From assembly GCA_963665085.2 (NCBI GenBank), contig CAXXXS010000001.1, forward strand, positions 1,798,001-1,862,000: DNA of 64,000 nt. Direction: 5' to 3'. The notes under the pieces are model-generated. The model saw only the letters and a program-made list of their open reading frames with translations, was not told the origin of the DNA and ran no database searches. This DNA comes from G963665085 sp963665085 (GTDB lineage: Bacteria; Bacteroidota; Bacteroidia; Bacteroidales; JAAAOM01). The position numbers were made by a program, and so were the translations under genes. Below are positions 18,217 to 27,165 of this stretch, one piece after another. Position 1 is the first letter of the stretch. The number at the start of each line of letters is the position of its first letter.

Positions 18217-19128
18217 TCAATTATATGACAGATGGAGTTCAAAGCTTATTTCAACATCATCCTCTGCAGAATTTTGGTTCATTCCACCGCCGGGACCACC
18301 TCCCGGAGCTCCGCCCGGTCCACCACCGGGGCCTCCTCCACCCATAGGGGGAGCACCTCCACCCCCCATTGAAGGTCTGCCACCCCCCATATCTGGCCGG
18401 CCTCCATTTTCACCCATAGAGGATGGATCTCCCATACCCGGCATCCCTGTACTTTCTAATGTAATCTTAAAACTTAAAATACCTAAGGTATCAAAAGGAG
18501 TTATATTCTCTTTATTATAAAATGTATTAAAAGGAATAACGGCTTCATAAAATAAAACATTAAGGCTATCTCTCTCGCACTTTACTCTAATCCCAGATGC
18601 ATCCGAAATTTTAACTGATGTTTCTTCTTTTAGATCATTAAATCCAAAAAGTTGTATGTTATCTTGTTGTTCCATAAACATCGGATTATCATTAGGCTGG
18701 TTCATGTCTGGTCTTTGTGGCCTCTCTGAATTTTCATCACCCTGGCCCTGGAAATCTCCCATCGGTCCATTACCTGGAAATCCTCCTCTTTCTCCCATCA
18801 TGGGCCTACCCATAACAGGAAATTTTAAACTAAAAGGATAACCATCACTTTTTGCAAATGTATCAATCTCTATTTTTAAACCTGCCATCATGATTTTTTG
18901 TATGGTAGTCTTATCTGTAGTTCTTGCAGCAAAATAAAGATTGGTTCGATCGTTAGAAACTTCATAATTTAATTGAGCTGTCTTATCATATTCTTTTAAT
19001 GGGACATCCCAATCGTCTTCTTTTCCGTCGACCTTAATCTCTGAATTCTGCCAGCGTGTTCCCATATATACTTTATGCGAACAACCAGAGATAAGTAAAA
19101 TAAACAATGCGGTTATTATATTTCTCAT
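18217..19128 (-). CDS. Lipoprotein with sugar-binding-like N-terminal domain and Gly/Met/Pro-rich segments
   Basis: A 303-residue lipoprotein: the signal peptide ends in LLISGC with the lipid-carrying Cys16. Residues about 25-105 (IKVDGKEDDWDVP...LYFAARTTDKTTIQKIMMAGLKIEID) resemble the CBM9-like fold found in exported Bacteroidota proteins. Two low-complexity stretches follow: about 108-155, rich in Gly, Met, Pro and acidic residues, and about 228-285, built from GGG, MGGG, PPMGGG and PGGGPGG units. The final 20 residues (DDVEISFELHLSYN) return to beta-strand type and look like the end of the first fold, so the Gly/Met tract appears to be inserted in a loop. Function unknown; a surface protein acting with the receptor downstream is an inference from gene order. 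Confidence 0.75.
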   Translation of the reverse strand: MRNIITALFILLISGCSHKVYMGTRWQNSEIKVDGKEDDWDVPLKEYDKTAQLNYEVSNDRTNLYFAARTTDKTTIQKIMMAGLKIEIDTFAKSDGYPFSLKFPVMGRPMMGERGGFPGNGPMGDFQGQGDENSERPQRPDMNQPNDNPMFMEQQDNIQLFGFNDLKEETSVKISDASGIRVKCERDSLNVLFYEAVIPFNTFYNKENITPFDTLGILSFKITLESTGMPGMGDPSSMGENGGRPDMGGGRPSMGGGGAPPMGGGGPGGGPGGAPGGGPGGGMNQNSAEDDVEISFELHLSYN

Positions 19129-19356
19129 AACAAGTAAATTATTTGTCTGACAATATTAGTTGTAAATGGAGGTTGTATCCAACTAAAATAGATGGATTGA
19201 ATATTTTAACCGCTCAATAGAGAAATTTTAAGAAATACTATTTATATAATTCCTTTGCAGAGAAAACTTTTTTGCTAAGGTTTATTCACTTAGCATGCAT
19301 TATTTTGTGATTGTAAACTCAACAACAAGCCAGGAGGGGTATATAACCTTGTTTTT

Positions 19357-20175
19357 TTATCTAAAAAGATGCAAGAATCCAGCTTTGGAGATTTCTCCGT
19401 CGTCAGAAGTAATCACGTAATAATATACTCCTTCATTCATTTTTTGTCCATTCATGCTTATTCCATCCCAGACAATAACAGGAGCACTATTTTTGTATAT
19501 AAGACCACCATACCGGCTATAGATATAAGCATTGAGATTTGTAGTATTGTTATATTCAACGATAAAAAGATCATTATATTCATCGCCGTTGGGAGAAAAC
19601 ACATTGGGTATATAGATCTGGCTATTAACTGGAATTGTTTTTGAGGACAACGATTTACATTGAGGCAACAGATCAACATAAATTTCTAACCCGACCTGAT
19701 ATGTACCTGTATCAGCAAATGTATGAACAAATTCTCTGGTTGAATATGTTGAGCCATCACTTATACTCCAGTCGCGTACATAGTCAATAACACTCTCAAA
19801 TTCCTGAACAGGATTATGAAAAACATATGTTAACGCATTTAAATCTAATGTGTCAGAATACCAAAAAGAGGGATCGGGTGTTGAGAAAATCCTTATGTAA
19901 TTTTCTTTTTTCTCAAAAGCAGAGCCATTAATAGTAAGTGTGACGTCATAAAATCCAGAAGAAGAATAAAAATGAGGAGGAGGGGTTTCTTCTGTAGATG
20001 TTGTCCCATCTCCAAAGTCCCATAACCAGGAAGTTGCACCTGTAGAAAGGTCAAAAAACTGTACCGTTAGTGTATCGCAGCCTATCATCTCATCCGAACT
20101 AAAATCCGATTGAGCTGCTATTGGGGCAGCAAGTATTAACAAAATAACATTAAAAAATAATAGTCTATGGCTCAT
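19357..20175 (-). CDS. PKD-domain protein with type B T9SS sorting domain
   Basis: A 272-residue exported protein. A signal peptide ends near AAQ (residue 22); a PKD domain follows (about 30-97) with the signature WLWDFGDGTTS and YDVTLTI. A second beta-sandwich-like unit is at about 100-185. The last 85 residues are the gliding-motility-associated/CHU C-terminal sorting domain (IPNVFSPNGDEYNDLF, YSRYGGLIYKN, VWDGISMNGQKMNEGVYYYVI), which targets proteins through the type IX secretion system. It is small for this class, and its role on the cell surface is unknown. It stands alone between a lipoprotein gene and a permease gene. Confidence 0.88.
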   Translation of the reverse strand: MSHRLLFFNVILLILAAPIAAQSDFSSDEMIGCDTLTVQFFDLSTGATSWLWDFGDGTTSTEETPPPHFYSSSGFYDVTLTINGSAFEKKENYIRIFSTPDPSFWYSDTLDLNALTYVFHNPVQEFESVIDYVRDWSISDGSTYSTREFVHTFADTGTYQVGLEIYVDLLPQCKSLSSKTIPVNSQIYIPNVFSPNGDEYNDLFIVEYNNTTNLNAYIYSRYGGLIYKNSAPVIVWDGISMNGQKMNEGVYYYVITSDDGEISKAGFLHLFR

Positions 20176-20218
20176 TAATTATTTTAATTCATGTAAATAT
20201 AGGAATTGCAAGGTCTTT

Positions 20219-21412
20219 CTAGGTAATTTTTTTTGTCAATTTTTTAACAACTTTTAAATGATTAAAAAATTCTTTAGCAAAAACCCTAAGAACAGTATAC
20301 GATGGGATTGCTAAAACCATACCGATGATACCTGCCATACTACCGGCAATCATAATAACCAAAAAGATTTCCATCGGATGTGCATCAACGCTGCTGGAAT
20401 ATATAAGAGGTTGAAATAAAACATTGTCTGTTACCTGTACAACTACAAAAACCAGGATCATATAACCAATTAGCGGAAGTATCTCTGAATAGAATGCCAT
20501 ATCCAGATGGGTTGCAACACCCAGTATAATACCAATAACACTCCCTATCAGAGGGCCAATGTACGGTATAATATTCATTATTCCCGCCAAAAGTCCAATT
20601 ACAAGACCTTGTCTAAATCCTATTCCGATTATAGTCATTCCTGTTGTAACAAGAATTATAATCCCTGTTACTTGCATACCTATACCCAGAAAATAACGCA
20701 TTAAAAGTCTGCGAGTCGACTCCAATGCATGGGCCACGCCTTGCTCGTATTTTACGGGAACCAATGTAAGGATTGCGTCAGAAAACATCTTACTTTCTTT
20801 CAAAAAGAAAAATGTAATGAATGAAATAGAAAATGCTGCGACGAATATATTTCCAAGGGTTCCGGCAACAGAACTAAATAAGTTGGAAACCATTGAAAAA
20901 CTAAATAATGAAACCAGGTATTCATGTAATCGAGCCTCAAGCGATGTTACATCACCTCCTGGATTTAATGTATATTTATTGTATAACTCTTCAATTTTTT
21001 CAAGGGGACTTTCAAGATTAAAAACCAAATCATCAACATTAATTTGAGAAAGTTCGTTTGCCTGGTTTGCAATGAGTGGAATAAAAACACGCAGAAAAGT
21101 TATAAATAAAACCCATAGGAGCAATAATGTAAAAAGGGCACAAAGTCCTCTCGGCATCCTTATATTTTTAATATGTAACTTGCCTAAAAAACTTACAACA
21201 GGGCCTCCTACCAATGAAAGAACCGATGAAATAAGTATATAAGCAACAATATTTTTAAAATACCATAAAATAGCAACGATTCCTGCTGCTATTATACCGA
21301 TTATTATATATCGAGTTACTTTGTTCAACTGATGTAGTTTTAAACAAAGATAAAAATAATAAGAAACGATTCTATTTCGCAAGATTGAAGTACCTGTCTT
21401 TATTTGATACAT
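20219..21412 (-). CDS. AI-2E family transporter (PerM-like permease)
   Basis: A 397-residue integral membrane protein of the AI-2 exporter/PerM family. The N-terminal hydrophobic pair (about 36-70 and 85-110) and the later cluster of helices (about 205-375) with the family blocks GIIPYIGPLIGSVIG-like sequence (here MNIIPYIGPLIGSVIG) and the final helix pair are visible. Members move small solutes or ions (AI-2, or Na+/Li+ in some relatives); the actual substrate cannot be told. A Met further in (around residue 50) is a possible alternative start, because the first 35 residues are hydrophilic and unusual for the family. Confidence 0.9.
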   Translation of the reverse strand: MYQIKTGTSILRNRIVSYYFYLCLKLHQLNKVTRYIIIGIIAAGIVAILWYFKNIVAYILISSVLSLVGGPVVSFLGKLHIKNIRMPRGLCALFTLLLLWVLFITFLRVFIPLIANQANELSQINVDDLVFNLESPLEKIEELYNKYTLNPGGDVTSLEARLHEYLVSLFSFSMVSNLFSSVAGTLGNIFVAAFSISFITFFFLKESKMFSDAILTLVPVKYEQGVAHALESTRRLLMRYFLGIGMQVTGIIILVTTGMTIIGIGFRQGLVIGLLAGIMNIIPYIGPLIGSVIGIILGVATHLDMAFYSEILPLIGYMILVFVVVQVTDNVLFQPLIYSSSVDAHPMEIFLVIMIAGSMAGIIGMVLAIPSYTVLRVFAKEFFNHLKVVKKLTKKIT

Positions 21413-21579
21413 TAACAGGAACTTTCTAAAAGTTACTCATTGTTGTTAGGCGGTAGAGTAGATATATTACCATACTATTTGGTATTAATCCTTTAAAAAA
21501 ATAAAAAAAATACCTTGCCATTAAACCTTTTTAATTTTTTATCATCAAAAGGGTATTACAAACAATTTAAAATGCAGAA

Positions 21580-22362
21580 ATGATGAGGACGATTTTTAGA
21601 ATTTTACCGCTAGTTGTGATGATAACATTCATGTCTTGTGAAAAAGAAAAAGATTCTGATGTAAATGCAATATCTGAGGATGAAGCAGCAGACATAGTCG
21701 CAATGGCACTTGCAGAAAATAGTTCAGGAGCTGTATTAGTTGTAGAGACAACAACAGAAACTACTGATAAGGCAATAAATGAAGAATCTCTATCAAGTGA
21801 ATCAGGATTAACTTTAAAAAGTGCCAGTACAAGTGCTTGTGGTTTTTCTCACGACACTACTTTCTCTATTCAAAATATGAATGGAACAGTCATAACTTTT
21901 GATTACTCTTTTTCTTACAGTTATAGTTTAACCTGTAATCAATACAGTATACCCGAATCAATGGGGATTTCTTATTCCTATAATGGAAATTTTGATGCAC
22001 CAAGACTGGGTTCAAACAGTTCAGGGAATGGTTCTTTGACTATTTCCGGCCTGGAATTATCTGCTGCCAATTACACATTTGAGGGGTCATATAGGCAGGA
22101 AGGCTCTTCTGAATCTAAAGTCAGAAATCAATATACCACCAGCAATAGTTTAGAAATAAACTTTATGGCAATGGTTATTAATAAAAACACCTATAAAATT
22201 GAAGGTGGTACTGCATCTGCTTCTTTAGAAGGTACAGTTCCTCAAAAAGGAAGCTTTAGCTTTAGTTGTGCTATTACATTTAATGGTGATGACACTGCTA
22301 CGGTTATTATAAATGGCAATAGTTATTTGATTGACCTTGAAGATGGTGAGATTATAGAATAA
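21580..22362 (+). CDS. Hypothetical exported lipoprotein
   Basis: I do not recognise this 260-residue protein. It has a signal peptide with a lipobox at MSC (Cys20), then an acidic linker (EKEKDSDVN) and a Ser/Thr-rich mature part, predicted mostly beta, with two Cys (about residues 87 and 113) that could pair. It is Asn/Ser/Thr-rich throughout, as many Bacteroidota surface lipoproteins are. It is transcribed alone and ends in a strong terminator. Confidence 0.75.
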   Translation: MMRTIFRILPLVVMITFMSCEKEKDSDVNAISEDEAADIVAMALAENSSGAVLVVETTTETTDKAINEESLSSESGLTLKSASTSACGFSHDTTFSIQNMNGTVITFDYSFSYSYSLTCNQYSIPESMGISYSYNGNFDAPRLGSNSSGNGSLTISGLELSAANYTFEGSYRQEGSSESKVRNQYTTSNSLEINFMAMVINKNTYKIEGGTASASLEGTVPQKGSFSFSCAITFNGDDTATVIINGNSYLIDLEDGEIIE

Positions 22363-22386
22363 TAGTTCTTATAAAATATTGTTTAA

Positions 22387-22418
22387 AAGCTCTATACATA
22401 AAACTATAGAGCTTTTTT
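22387..22418 (+). terminator. Terminator after the hypothetical lipoprotein gene
   Basis: AAGCTCTATA and TATAGAGCTT make a perfect 10-base stem with an 8-base loop, ending in a run of six T residues. Confidence 0.9.
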
Positions 22419-22510
22419 ATTTTAATAAATAATGTTCTAACTATTATTTAACAATAAATAAGGATTAATTTAAACAGAAAGTTCTTTGGCCTGATCTATT
22501 TTCGATTTTT

Positions 22511-22626
22511 AAAAGTTTAAAAGTTTAAAAGTTTAAAAGTTTAAAAGTTTAAAAGTTTAAAAGTTTAAAAGTTTAAAAGTTTAAAAGTTTAAAAGTTTAA
22601 AAGTTTAAAAGTTTAAAAGTTTAAAA
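22511..22626. repeat. Octanucleotide tandem repeat, 14 copies of AAAAGTTT
   Basis: Fourteen uninterrupted perfect copies of the 8-base unit AAAAGTTT (22511-22622) followed by AAAA. The array ends 26 bases before the ATG of the PHP phosphoesterase gene at 22653 and contains stop codons in all frames, so it is non-coding leader or promoter DNA. Perfect short-unit arrays of this length are prone to slipped-strand changes in copy number. Confidence 0.97.
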
Positions 22627-22652
22627 CAAAACTATTAACATAAATCATACAT

Positions 22653-23792
22653 ATGAAAATGAAAAATTATTCCTTATTAACTGCTTTTGTTTTTTTACTT
22701 ACAATTAGTTTTTCTTTTACAAATATTTTTGCTCAGCATAAAGAAGAACGGGTTATTGAAATGCCTGATATTCCAGGATACAAAACAATGATTTGTGATT
22801 TTCACATGCATACTGTTCTCTCAGATGGTGAAGTTTGGCCGTCTATCCGTGTTCAGGAAGCTGTAAAAGATGGGCTCAATGCAATTTCAATTACTGATCA
22901 TATAGAATATCAGCCACATACAGCCGACATCCCACATCCTGACAGAAACAGAAGTTTTGAACTTGCAACACAAGCAGCAAAGGGCAAAGACCTTATCATT
23001 ATTAATGGTACTGAAATTACACGTAGTATGCCTCCCGGGCATTGCAATGCCATTTTTATTAAAGATGTAAATAAACTTAATACCGATGATGTAATGCAGG
23101 TTTTTTGGGAAGCAAAACAACAAGGAGCATTTGTATTTTGGAACCATCCTCATTGGACAGCTCAAAAACCTGATGGAATAGCTGAACTAACAGATCTACA
23201 TAAACAACTCATTAAAGAAGGCTTAATTGACGGTATTGAGATAGTAAACGACTTAACCTATTCAGATGAAGCATTTCAAATCGCATTGGATAATAACCTT
23301 ACCATCATGGGGACTTCCGATGTGCATGGGCTTGTTGATTGGCAATATCATGTTTCGGAAGGTGGCCATCGTCCTGTAACTTTAGTTTTCGCAAAAGAAA
23401 AAACAGAAGAAGCTATCAAAGAAGGTCTTGAAAACAGAAGAACAGCTGTATGGAATAACAATTCATTATTTGGTGATGCGCAATTTCTTGTTCCTCTGAT
23501 AAAAGAATCTTTAATAGTTAAAAAAGTTGAAGCATTCACAAGAGGAGAAAATGAACTTCCTGTTAAAACTATTACATTTTATAATCCTTCTGATATAGAT
23601 TTTATTCTTGAAAACAACAGCGAATACACATTACATGATAATGCAAAAGTGTTTACAATCGAAGCTCATAAATCAGCGGAAATACAGGTAAAAACCCGCG
23701 AGGTAAAACAAGAATTTGAATTAAAATTTAAAGTTTTAAATGCCTATACTTCACCAAAGGAAAATCCTGAAATTACTATTCAGATAAAATAA
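22653..23792 (+). CDS. Exported PHP-domain metal-dependent phosphoesterase
   Basis: A 379-residue protein with a signal peptide ending near residue 28 (NIFAQ). The PHP fold begins at once: DFHMHTVLSDGEV has the first metal-binding His51 and His53, followed by SITDHIE, TEITR, WNHPHW and GTSDVHG, giving the complete set of His/Asp metal ligands of the family. PHP domains hydrolyse phosphoesters with a two- or three-metal centre; the exported single-domain forms have no known substrate. The last 90 residues look like a small beta domain. The gene is alone on its strand and lies right behind a long octanucleotide repeat that could affect its expression. Confidence 0.88.
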   Translation: MKMKNYSLLTAFVFLLTISFSFTNIFAQHKEERVIEMPDIPGYKTMICDFHMHTVLSDGEVWPSIRVQEAVKDGLNAISITDHIEYQPHTADIPHPDRNRSFELATQAAKGKDLIIINGTEITRSMPPGHCNAIFIKDVNKLNTDDVMQVFWEAKQQGAFVFWNHPHWTAQKPDGIAELTDLHKQLIKEGLIDGIEIVNDLTYSDEAFQIALDNNLTIMGTSDVHGLVDWQYHVSEGGHRPVTLVFAKEKTEEAIKEGLENRRTAVWNNNSLFGDAQFLVPLIKESLIVKKVEAFTRGENELPVKTITFYNPSDIDFILENNSEYTLHDNAKVFTIEAHKSAEIQVKTREVKQEFELKFKVLNAYTSPKENPEITIQIK

Positions 23793-23823
23793 TAGTAAAC
23801 AGATATTTTTTTTACTCTTTAAA

Positions 23824-23858
23824 CGCTCCCAGGTCTTTAAGACGCTGGGAGGTTTTAT
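23824..23858 (+). terminator. Terminator after the PHP gene, also a copy of a palindromic repeat
   Basis: CTCCCAG/CTGGGAG with inner GTCTT/AAGAC gives a near-perfect hairpin followed by TTTT. Its minus-strand sequence closely matches the palindrome at 27078-27107, with a compensating change in both arms, so it seems to belong to a dispersed repeat family. Confidence 0.7.
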
Positions 23859-23933
23859 ATATTATCGGAGTAAGTCATATCACGAATAAAAGTTATCTGG
23901 AAGATACCGGTTATTTACATCTTAATCGATTTT

Positions 23934-24548
23934 CTACCTGTCAAAAAGCTGCTTTATAGCAGGAATAATTCCCAATATATTCACATATCCATATCCGTTT
24001 CCTCCTTGTATTGTCCTGATAGTGTTACAGTAATTGGTATAACCATCATTATCGGGAACATATCCTGTCTTGTATTGATACATTAGTACATCAAAATTGG
24101 TATACACATTATTACTTAAATTATTGTCTAAATCCAGATCTATAACAGCCTGTTTAAATTCTTCATAAGTTTTATATGGCATGATAACAGCTTCCGATAT
24201 ATCGTAATTTCTTGCCTCAAGATATACACTGATATAAGTTATATTACTTATTTCCGGACCGATTAACTGGAACTCTGTATCAAAATATCCTATATGACTA
24301 AATTGTAATGTATCTCCTTTTGATAATGTTACAAGAAAACTTCCTTTGTCATCTGTAATAAATCCCTTGCCTTTATTAACTACAACGCTTGTAAATGGTA
24401 AAGAGTCAAGAGTTGTTTTATCGTATACAGTTCCGTATATTTTAATTTCATCTTTTTGTTCATTTAAATTCTGGGAAAAAACCGAAGAGAAAAAAACTAA
24501 TTGCAATATAACTACCGCTGTTATTTTAGTATAGTTAATTTTTCTCAT
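23934..24548 (-). CDS. Exported protein with carboxypeptidase-regulatory-like domain
   Basis: A 204-residue protein from the Met at 24548 (six residues more from 24566). The signal peptide ends near SVFSQ. Residues about 30-115 form a CarboxypepD_reg/Ig-like beta domain (IYGTVYDKTTLDSLPFTSVVV, ITDDKGSFLVTLSKGDTLQFSHIGY) of the kind found at the N terminus of TonB-dependent proteins, but here it is followed only by a short alpha/beta tail with no barrel. Small proteins with this layout are common in Bacteroidota and have no known function. It is transcribed convergently with the PHP gene. Confidence 0.8.
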   Translation of the reverse strand: MRKINYTKITAVVILQLVFFSSVFSQNLNEQKDEIKIYGTVYDKTTLDSLPFTSVVVNKGKGFITDDKGSFLVTLSKGDTLQFSHIGYFDTEFQLIGPEISNITYISVYLEARNYDISEAVIMPYKTYEEFKQAVIDLDLDNNLSNNVYTNFDVLMYQYKTGYVPDNDGYTNYCNTIRTIQGGNGYGYVNILGIIPAIKQLFDR

Positions 24549-24744
24549 ACATTTAATTATTGGCATTTTAACTGGTTTTTTTTTAATTTGAAAAATAGAT
24601 ACATTTCACTACAAATCAGACATATTCAATCCTAAAAAATGTTAAAGTATTTCCAAATCATATTAATAATTGTTAAAACATTAATCTTTGTCTTAAAATT
24701 TTCTCAAGTAGTATCTACAAATTTTTAATCCCCCTCCTTTTTCC

Positions 24745-24752
24745 TATTTTTG
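24745..24752 (+). promoter_or_regulatory. Putative thyA promoter -7 element
   Basis: TATTTTTG matches TAnnTTTG 20 bases before the thyA ATG, predicting a very short leader. No clear -33 element. Confidence 0.45.
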
Positions 24753-24772
24753 GCAATTCAAATTTTTACTCT

Positions 24773-25567
24773 ATGAAGCAGTATCTTGATTTATTGGATC
24801 ATGTATTAAAAACCGGCGTTGAAAAAGGAGACAGAACGGGAACCGGTACGTTAAGCACCTTTGGCTATCAAATGCGTTTTAACCTTGAAGATGGATTTCC
24901 TTTACTAACAACCAAAAAGCTTCATTTAAAATCAATCATTCACGAACTTTTATGGTTCTTAAAAGGAAGTACAAACGTAAAATACTTACAAGAAAATGGG
25001 GTTCGGATCTGGAACGAATGGGCTGATGAAAATGGCGAATTGGGGCCTGTTTATGGTTATCAATGGCGTTCCTGGCCAAATAGATCTGGTGAAAACATAG
25101 ACCAGATAACACAAATTATTGATTCTATCAAAAATAATCCAGATTCACGAAGGCATATCGTTAGTGCATGGAATGTTGGCGAAATAGAAAACATGGCATT
25201 ACCTCCCTGTCATATCCTTTTTCAATTTTATATTGCTAATGGAAAACTTTCTTGTCAGCTATACCAGCGCAGTGCTGATATTTTCCTTGGTGTACCTTTT
25301 AATATTGCATCCTATTCAATTCTTTTAATGATGGTTGCCCAGGTAACAGGATTAGTGCCTCATGAATTTATTCATACACTAGGGGATGCACATATTTATA
25401 ACAATCACATTGAACAGGTAAAACTCCAGTTATCCAGGGAGCCAAGGCCTTTACCAACAATGAAGATAAACCCGGATAGAAAAAATATTTTTGATTTTAC
25501 TTTCGATGATTTTGAATTGTCAAATTATGATCCGCACCCGCACATAAAAGGTGCTATATCTGTTTAA
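24773..25567 (+). CDS. thyA: Thymidylate synthase
   Basis: Methylates dUMP to dTMP with 5,10-methylene-tetrahydrofolate, giving dihydrofolate. It is 264 residues, the standard ThyA length. The catalytic Cys lies in ALPPCHILFQFY, followed by the dUMP-binding QRSADIFLGVPFNIASY and by HTLGDAHIYNNH; the Arg-rich SRRHI segment contacts phosphate, and the protein ends in the usual hydrophobic residue after KGAISV. The dihydrofolate it produces is recycled by the folA product encoded 99 bases downstream on the same strand. Confidence 0.98.
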   Translation: MKQYLDLLDHVLKTGVEKGDRTGTGTLSTFGYQMRFNLEDGFPLLTTKKLHLKSIIHELLWFLKGSTNVKYLQENGVRIWNEWADENGELGPVYGYQWRSWPNRSGENIDQITQIIDSIKNNPDSRRHIVSAWNVGEIENMALPPCHILFQFYIANGKLSCQLYQRSADIFLGVPFNIASYSILLMMVAQVTGLVPHEFIHTLGDAHIYNNHIEQVKLQLSREPRPLPTMKINPDRKNIFDFTFDDFELSNYDPHPHIKGAISV

Positions 25568-25666
25568 AAATATATTCGCTTAATATTTTAATTGAAGAAT
25601 GCTGATTTTTGATTTTCGATTTCAGATTTTGTGAATAAAAATTTGAGGTCACTAAAATTTTATTAA

Positions 25667-26161
25667 ATGATTACATCCATTATAGTAGCAGCAGGAGAGA
25701 ATAACGAAATTGGTAAAGACAATGGTTTGCTGTGGCGTTTGCCTAACGACCTTAAATTCTTTAAAGAAAAAACATTGGGGCACCATGTTATTATGGGTAA
25801 AAAAACATTTTTATCAATACCTAACCATAAACCTCTGCCCAAAAGGACAAATATTGTTATAACGAGCGATAAATCGTTATCGTTTGAAGGTTGTGTTATG
25901 GCAAATTCAATTGAAGATGCTATGAATAAATCAATAGATGACGACGAGCGGTTTATTATTGGAGGGGCAACCATTTACAAACAATTCTTTTCTATCGTTG
26001 ATAAAATTTACCTTACACGTGTTCACGCTTCTTTTGCTGATGCAGATACATTTTTTCCTGAGATTAATACTAATGAGTGGGAAGAAATAGAACGTGACAT
26101 GCATGAGGCTGATGAGAAACATGCATTTGCGTATTCATTTACAACATTGAAAAGACGATAA
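25667..26161 (+). CDS. folA: Dihydrofolate reductase
   Basis: Reduces dihydrofolate to tetrahydrofolate with NADPH. The 164-residue protein shows the DHFR order: N-terminal ITSIIVAAGENNEIGKDNGLLWRLPNDLKFFK with the substrate-binding acidic residue in LPNDLK, the NADPH-binding VIMGKKTFLSI and NIVITS, and the later IGGATIYKQF. It follows thyA, the enzyme that generates its substrate, as is common. Confidence 0.97.
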   Translation: MITSIIVAAGENNEIGKDNGLLWRLPNDLKFFKEKTLGHHVIMGKKTFLSIPNHKPLPKRTNIVITSDKSLSFEGCVMANSIEDAMNKSIDDDERFIIGGATIYKQFFSIVDKIYLTRVHASFADADTFFPEINTNEWEEIERDMHEADEKHAFAYSFTTLKRR

Positions 26162-26180
26162 GTTTGATCAATCTATTATA

Positions 26181-26211
26181 AGTAAGAAAAAAGTATTATG
26201 CTTTTTTTACT
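26181..26211 (+). terminator. Weak terminator after folA
   Basis: AGTAAGAAAA and the facing TTTTTTTACT pair into an AT-rich stem with a T-run. It is weak in GC content, so this is tentative. Confidence 0.35.
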
Positions 26212-26345
26212 ACCGCTGTAATTTATTATTTACTGGATTCTGAGCCATACTTTCATATATCTATTAAGTATTTATTTATATTAGTTGAGAATTGTATATG
26301 GTATATAATTTGCTCAGGGAAACCAAACATTTTAATTTTTAGCAC

Positions 26346-27062
26346 ATGAAAAAGATACTATCAATTGTAATATTTACAACTTTTTTAGGAACATTAACAA
26401 GTAATGCTCAATTACTAAAAAAAGCCCAAAAGTTAATCGAAGAAACTACCAGTAGTAGCTTTTCCGAAGAAGAAGCTGCATCAGGAATAAAAGAAGCATT
26501 AAACAATGGTATTACCAAGGGTGTTGAGATGGTCTCAAAAGAAAATGGATATTTTGGCGATGCGGCGATTAAAATCCCTTTTCCTGAGGAGGCAAAACAA
26601 ATAGAAGAAAAGTTACGGGCTATTGGTATGGGAAACAAGGTTGATGAAGTCGTATTATCGATAAATCGGGCAGCAGAAGATGCAGCAAACAAAGCAACTG
26701 ATATTTTTGTGGCAGCTATAAAAGAAATGACTGTTACCGATGCCATAAACATTGTGAAAGGCGAAGACGATGCTGCAACAAGCTACTTACAGAACCATAC
26801 AACCGCAGAACTCACCAAACAATTTAGCCCTGTAATAGATGAATCTCTAGAAAAAGTGGATGCAACCAAATACTGGAGCGATGTTATTTCAACCTATAAC
26901 AAGATTCCGTTGGTTAAAAAAATGAATCCTGATTTAACCGAATATGTTACCGAAAAAGCAATAGAAGGATTGTTTGTCAAGATAGCTGAGGAAGAAAAAG
27001 AAATTCGTGCTAATCCAGCAGCAAGAACTTCAGCATTGTTGAAAAAAGTATTCGGAAATTAG
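26346..27062 (+). CDS. DUF4197 domain-containing exported protein
   Basis: A 238-residue protein with a signal peptide (about residues 1-21, TLTSNAQ) and the DUF4197 domain over the rest: helical sequence with ALNNGITKGVEMVSKENGYF, IKIPFPEEAKQIEEKLR, INRAAEDAANKATDIFVAAIK and a C-terminal amphipathic helix. The family is widespread in Bacteroidota and proteobacteria; no function is established. It lies alone. Confidence 0.9.
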   Translation: MKKILSIVIFTTFLGTLTSNAQLLKKAQKLIEETTSSSFSEEEAASGIKEALNNGITKGVEMVSKENGYFGDAAIKIPFPEEAKQIEEKLRAIGMGNKVDEVVLSINRAAEDAANKATDIFVAAIKEMTVTDAINIVKGEDDAATSYLQNHTTAELTKQFSPVIDESLEKVDATKYWSDVISTYNKIPLVKKMNPDLTEYVTEKAIEGLFVKIAEEEKEIRANPAARTSALLKKVFGN

Positions 27063-27077
27063 CATTTCCTACTCTTG

Positions 27078-27107
27078 ACCTTCCAGCGTCACAGACCTGG
27101 AAGCGTC
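27078..27107 (+). repeat. Palindromic repeat, second copy
   Basis: CTTCCAG and CTGGAAG flank a CGTCACAGAC centre. Compared with the minus strand of 23824-23853 the sequence is the same apart from the loop and one base in each arm (C to T paired with G to A). There is no T-run, so here it does not look like a terminator. Confidence 0.6.
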
Positions 27108-27165
27108 CCCAATATTTCTGATTTTATTCAATGTGAAATTTATCTCAATAGAATAAACATACTCT

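Noticed and set aside
18185..18520. Proline-rich plus-strand reading frame opposite the Gly/Met-rich lipoprotein
   Set aside because: PPPGPP repeats are the reverse complement of the GGG-rich lipoprotein coding sequence.
22511..22626. Octanucleotide array as a CRISPR or coding repeat
   Set aside because: Units of 8 bases without spacers and with stop codons in every frame rule out both.
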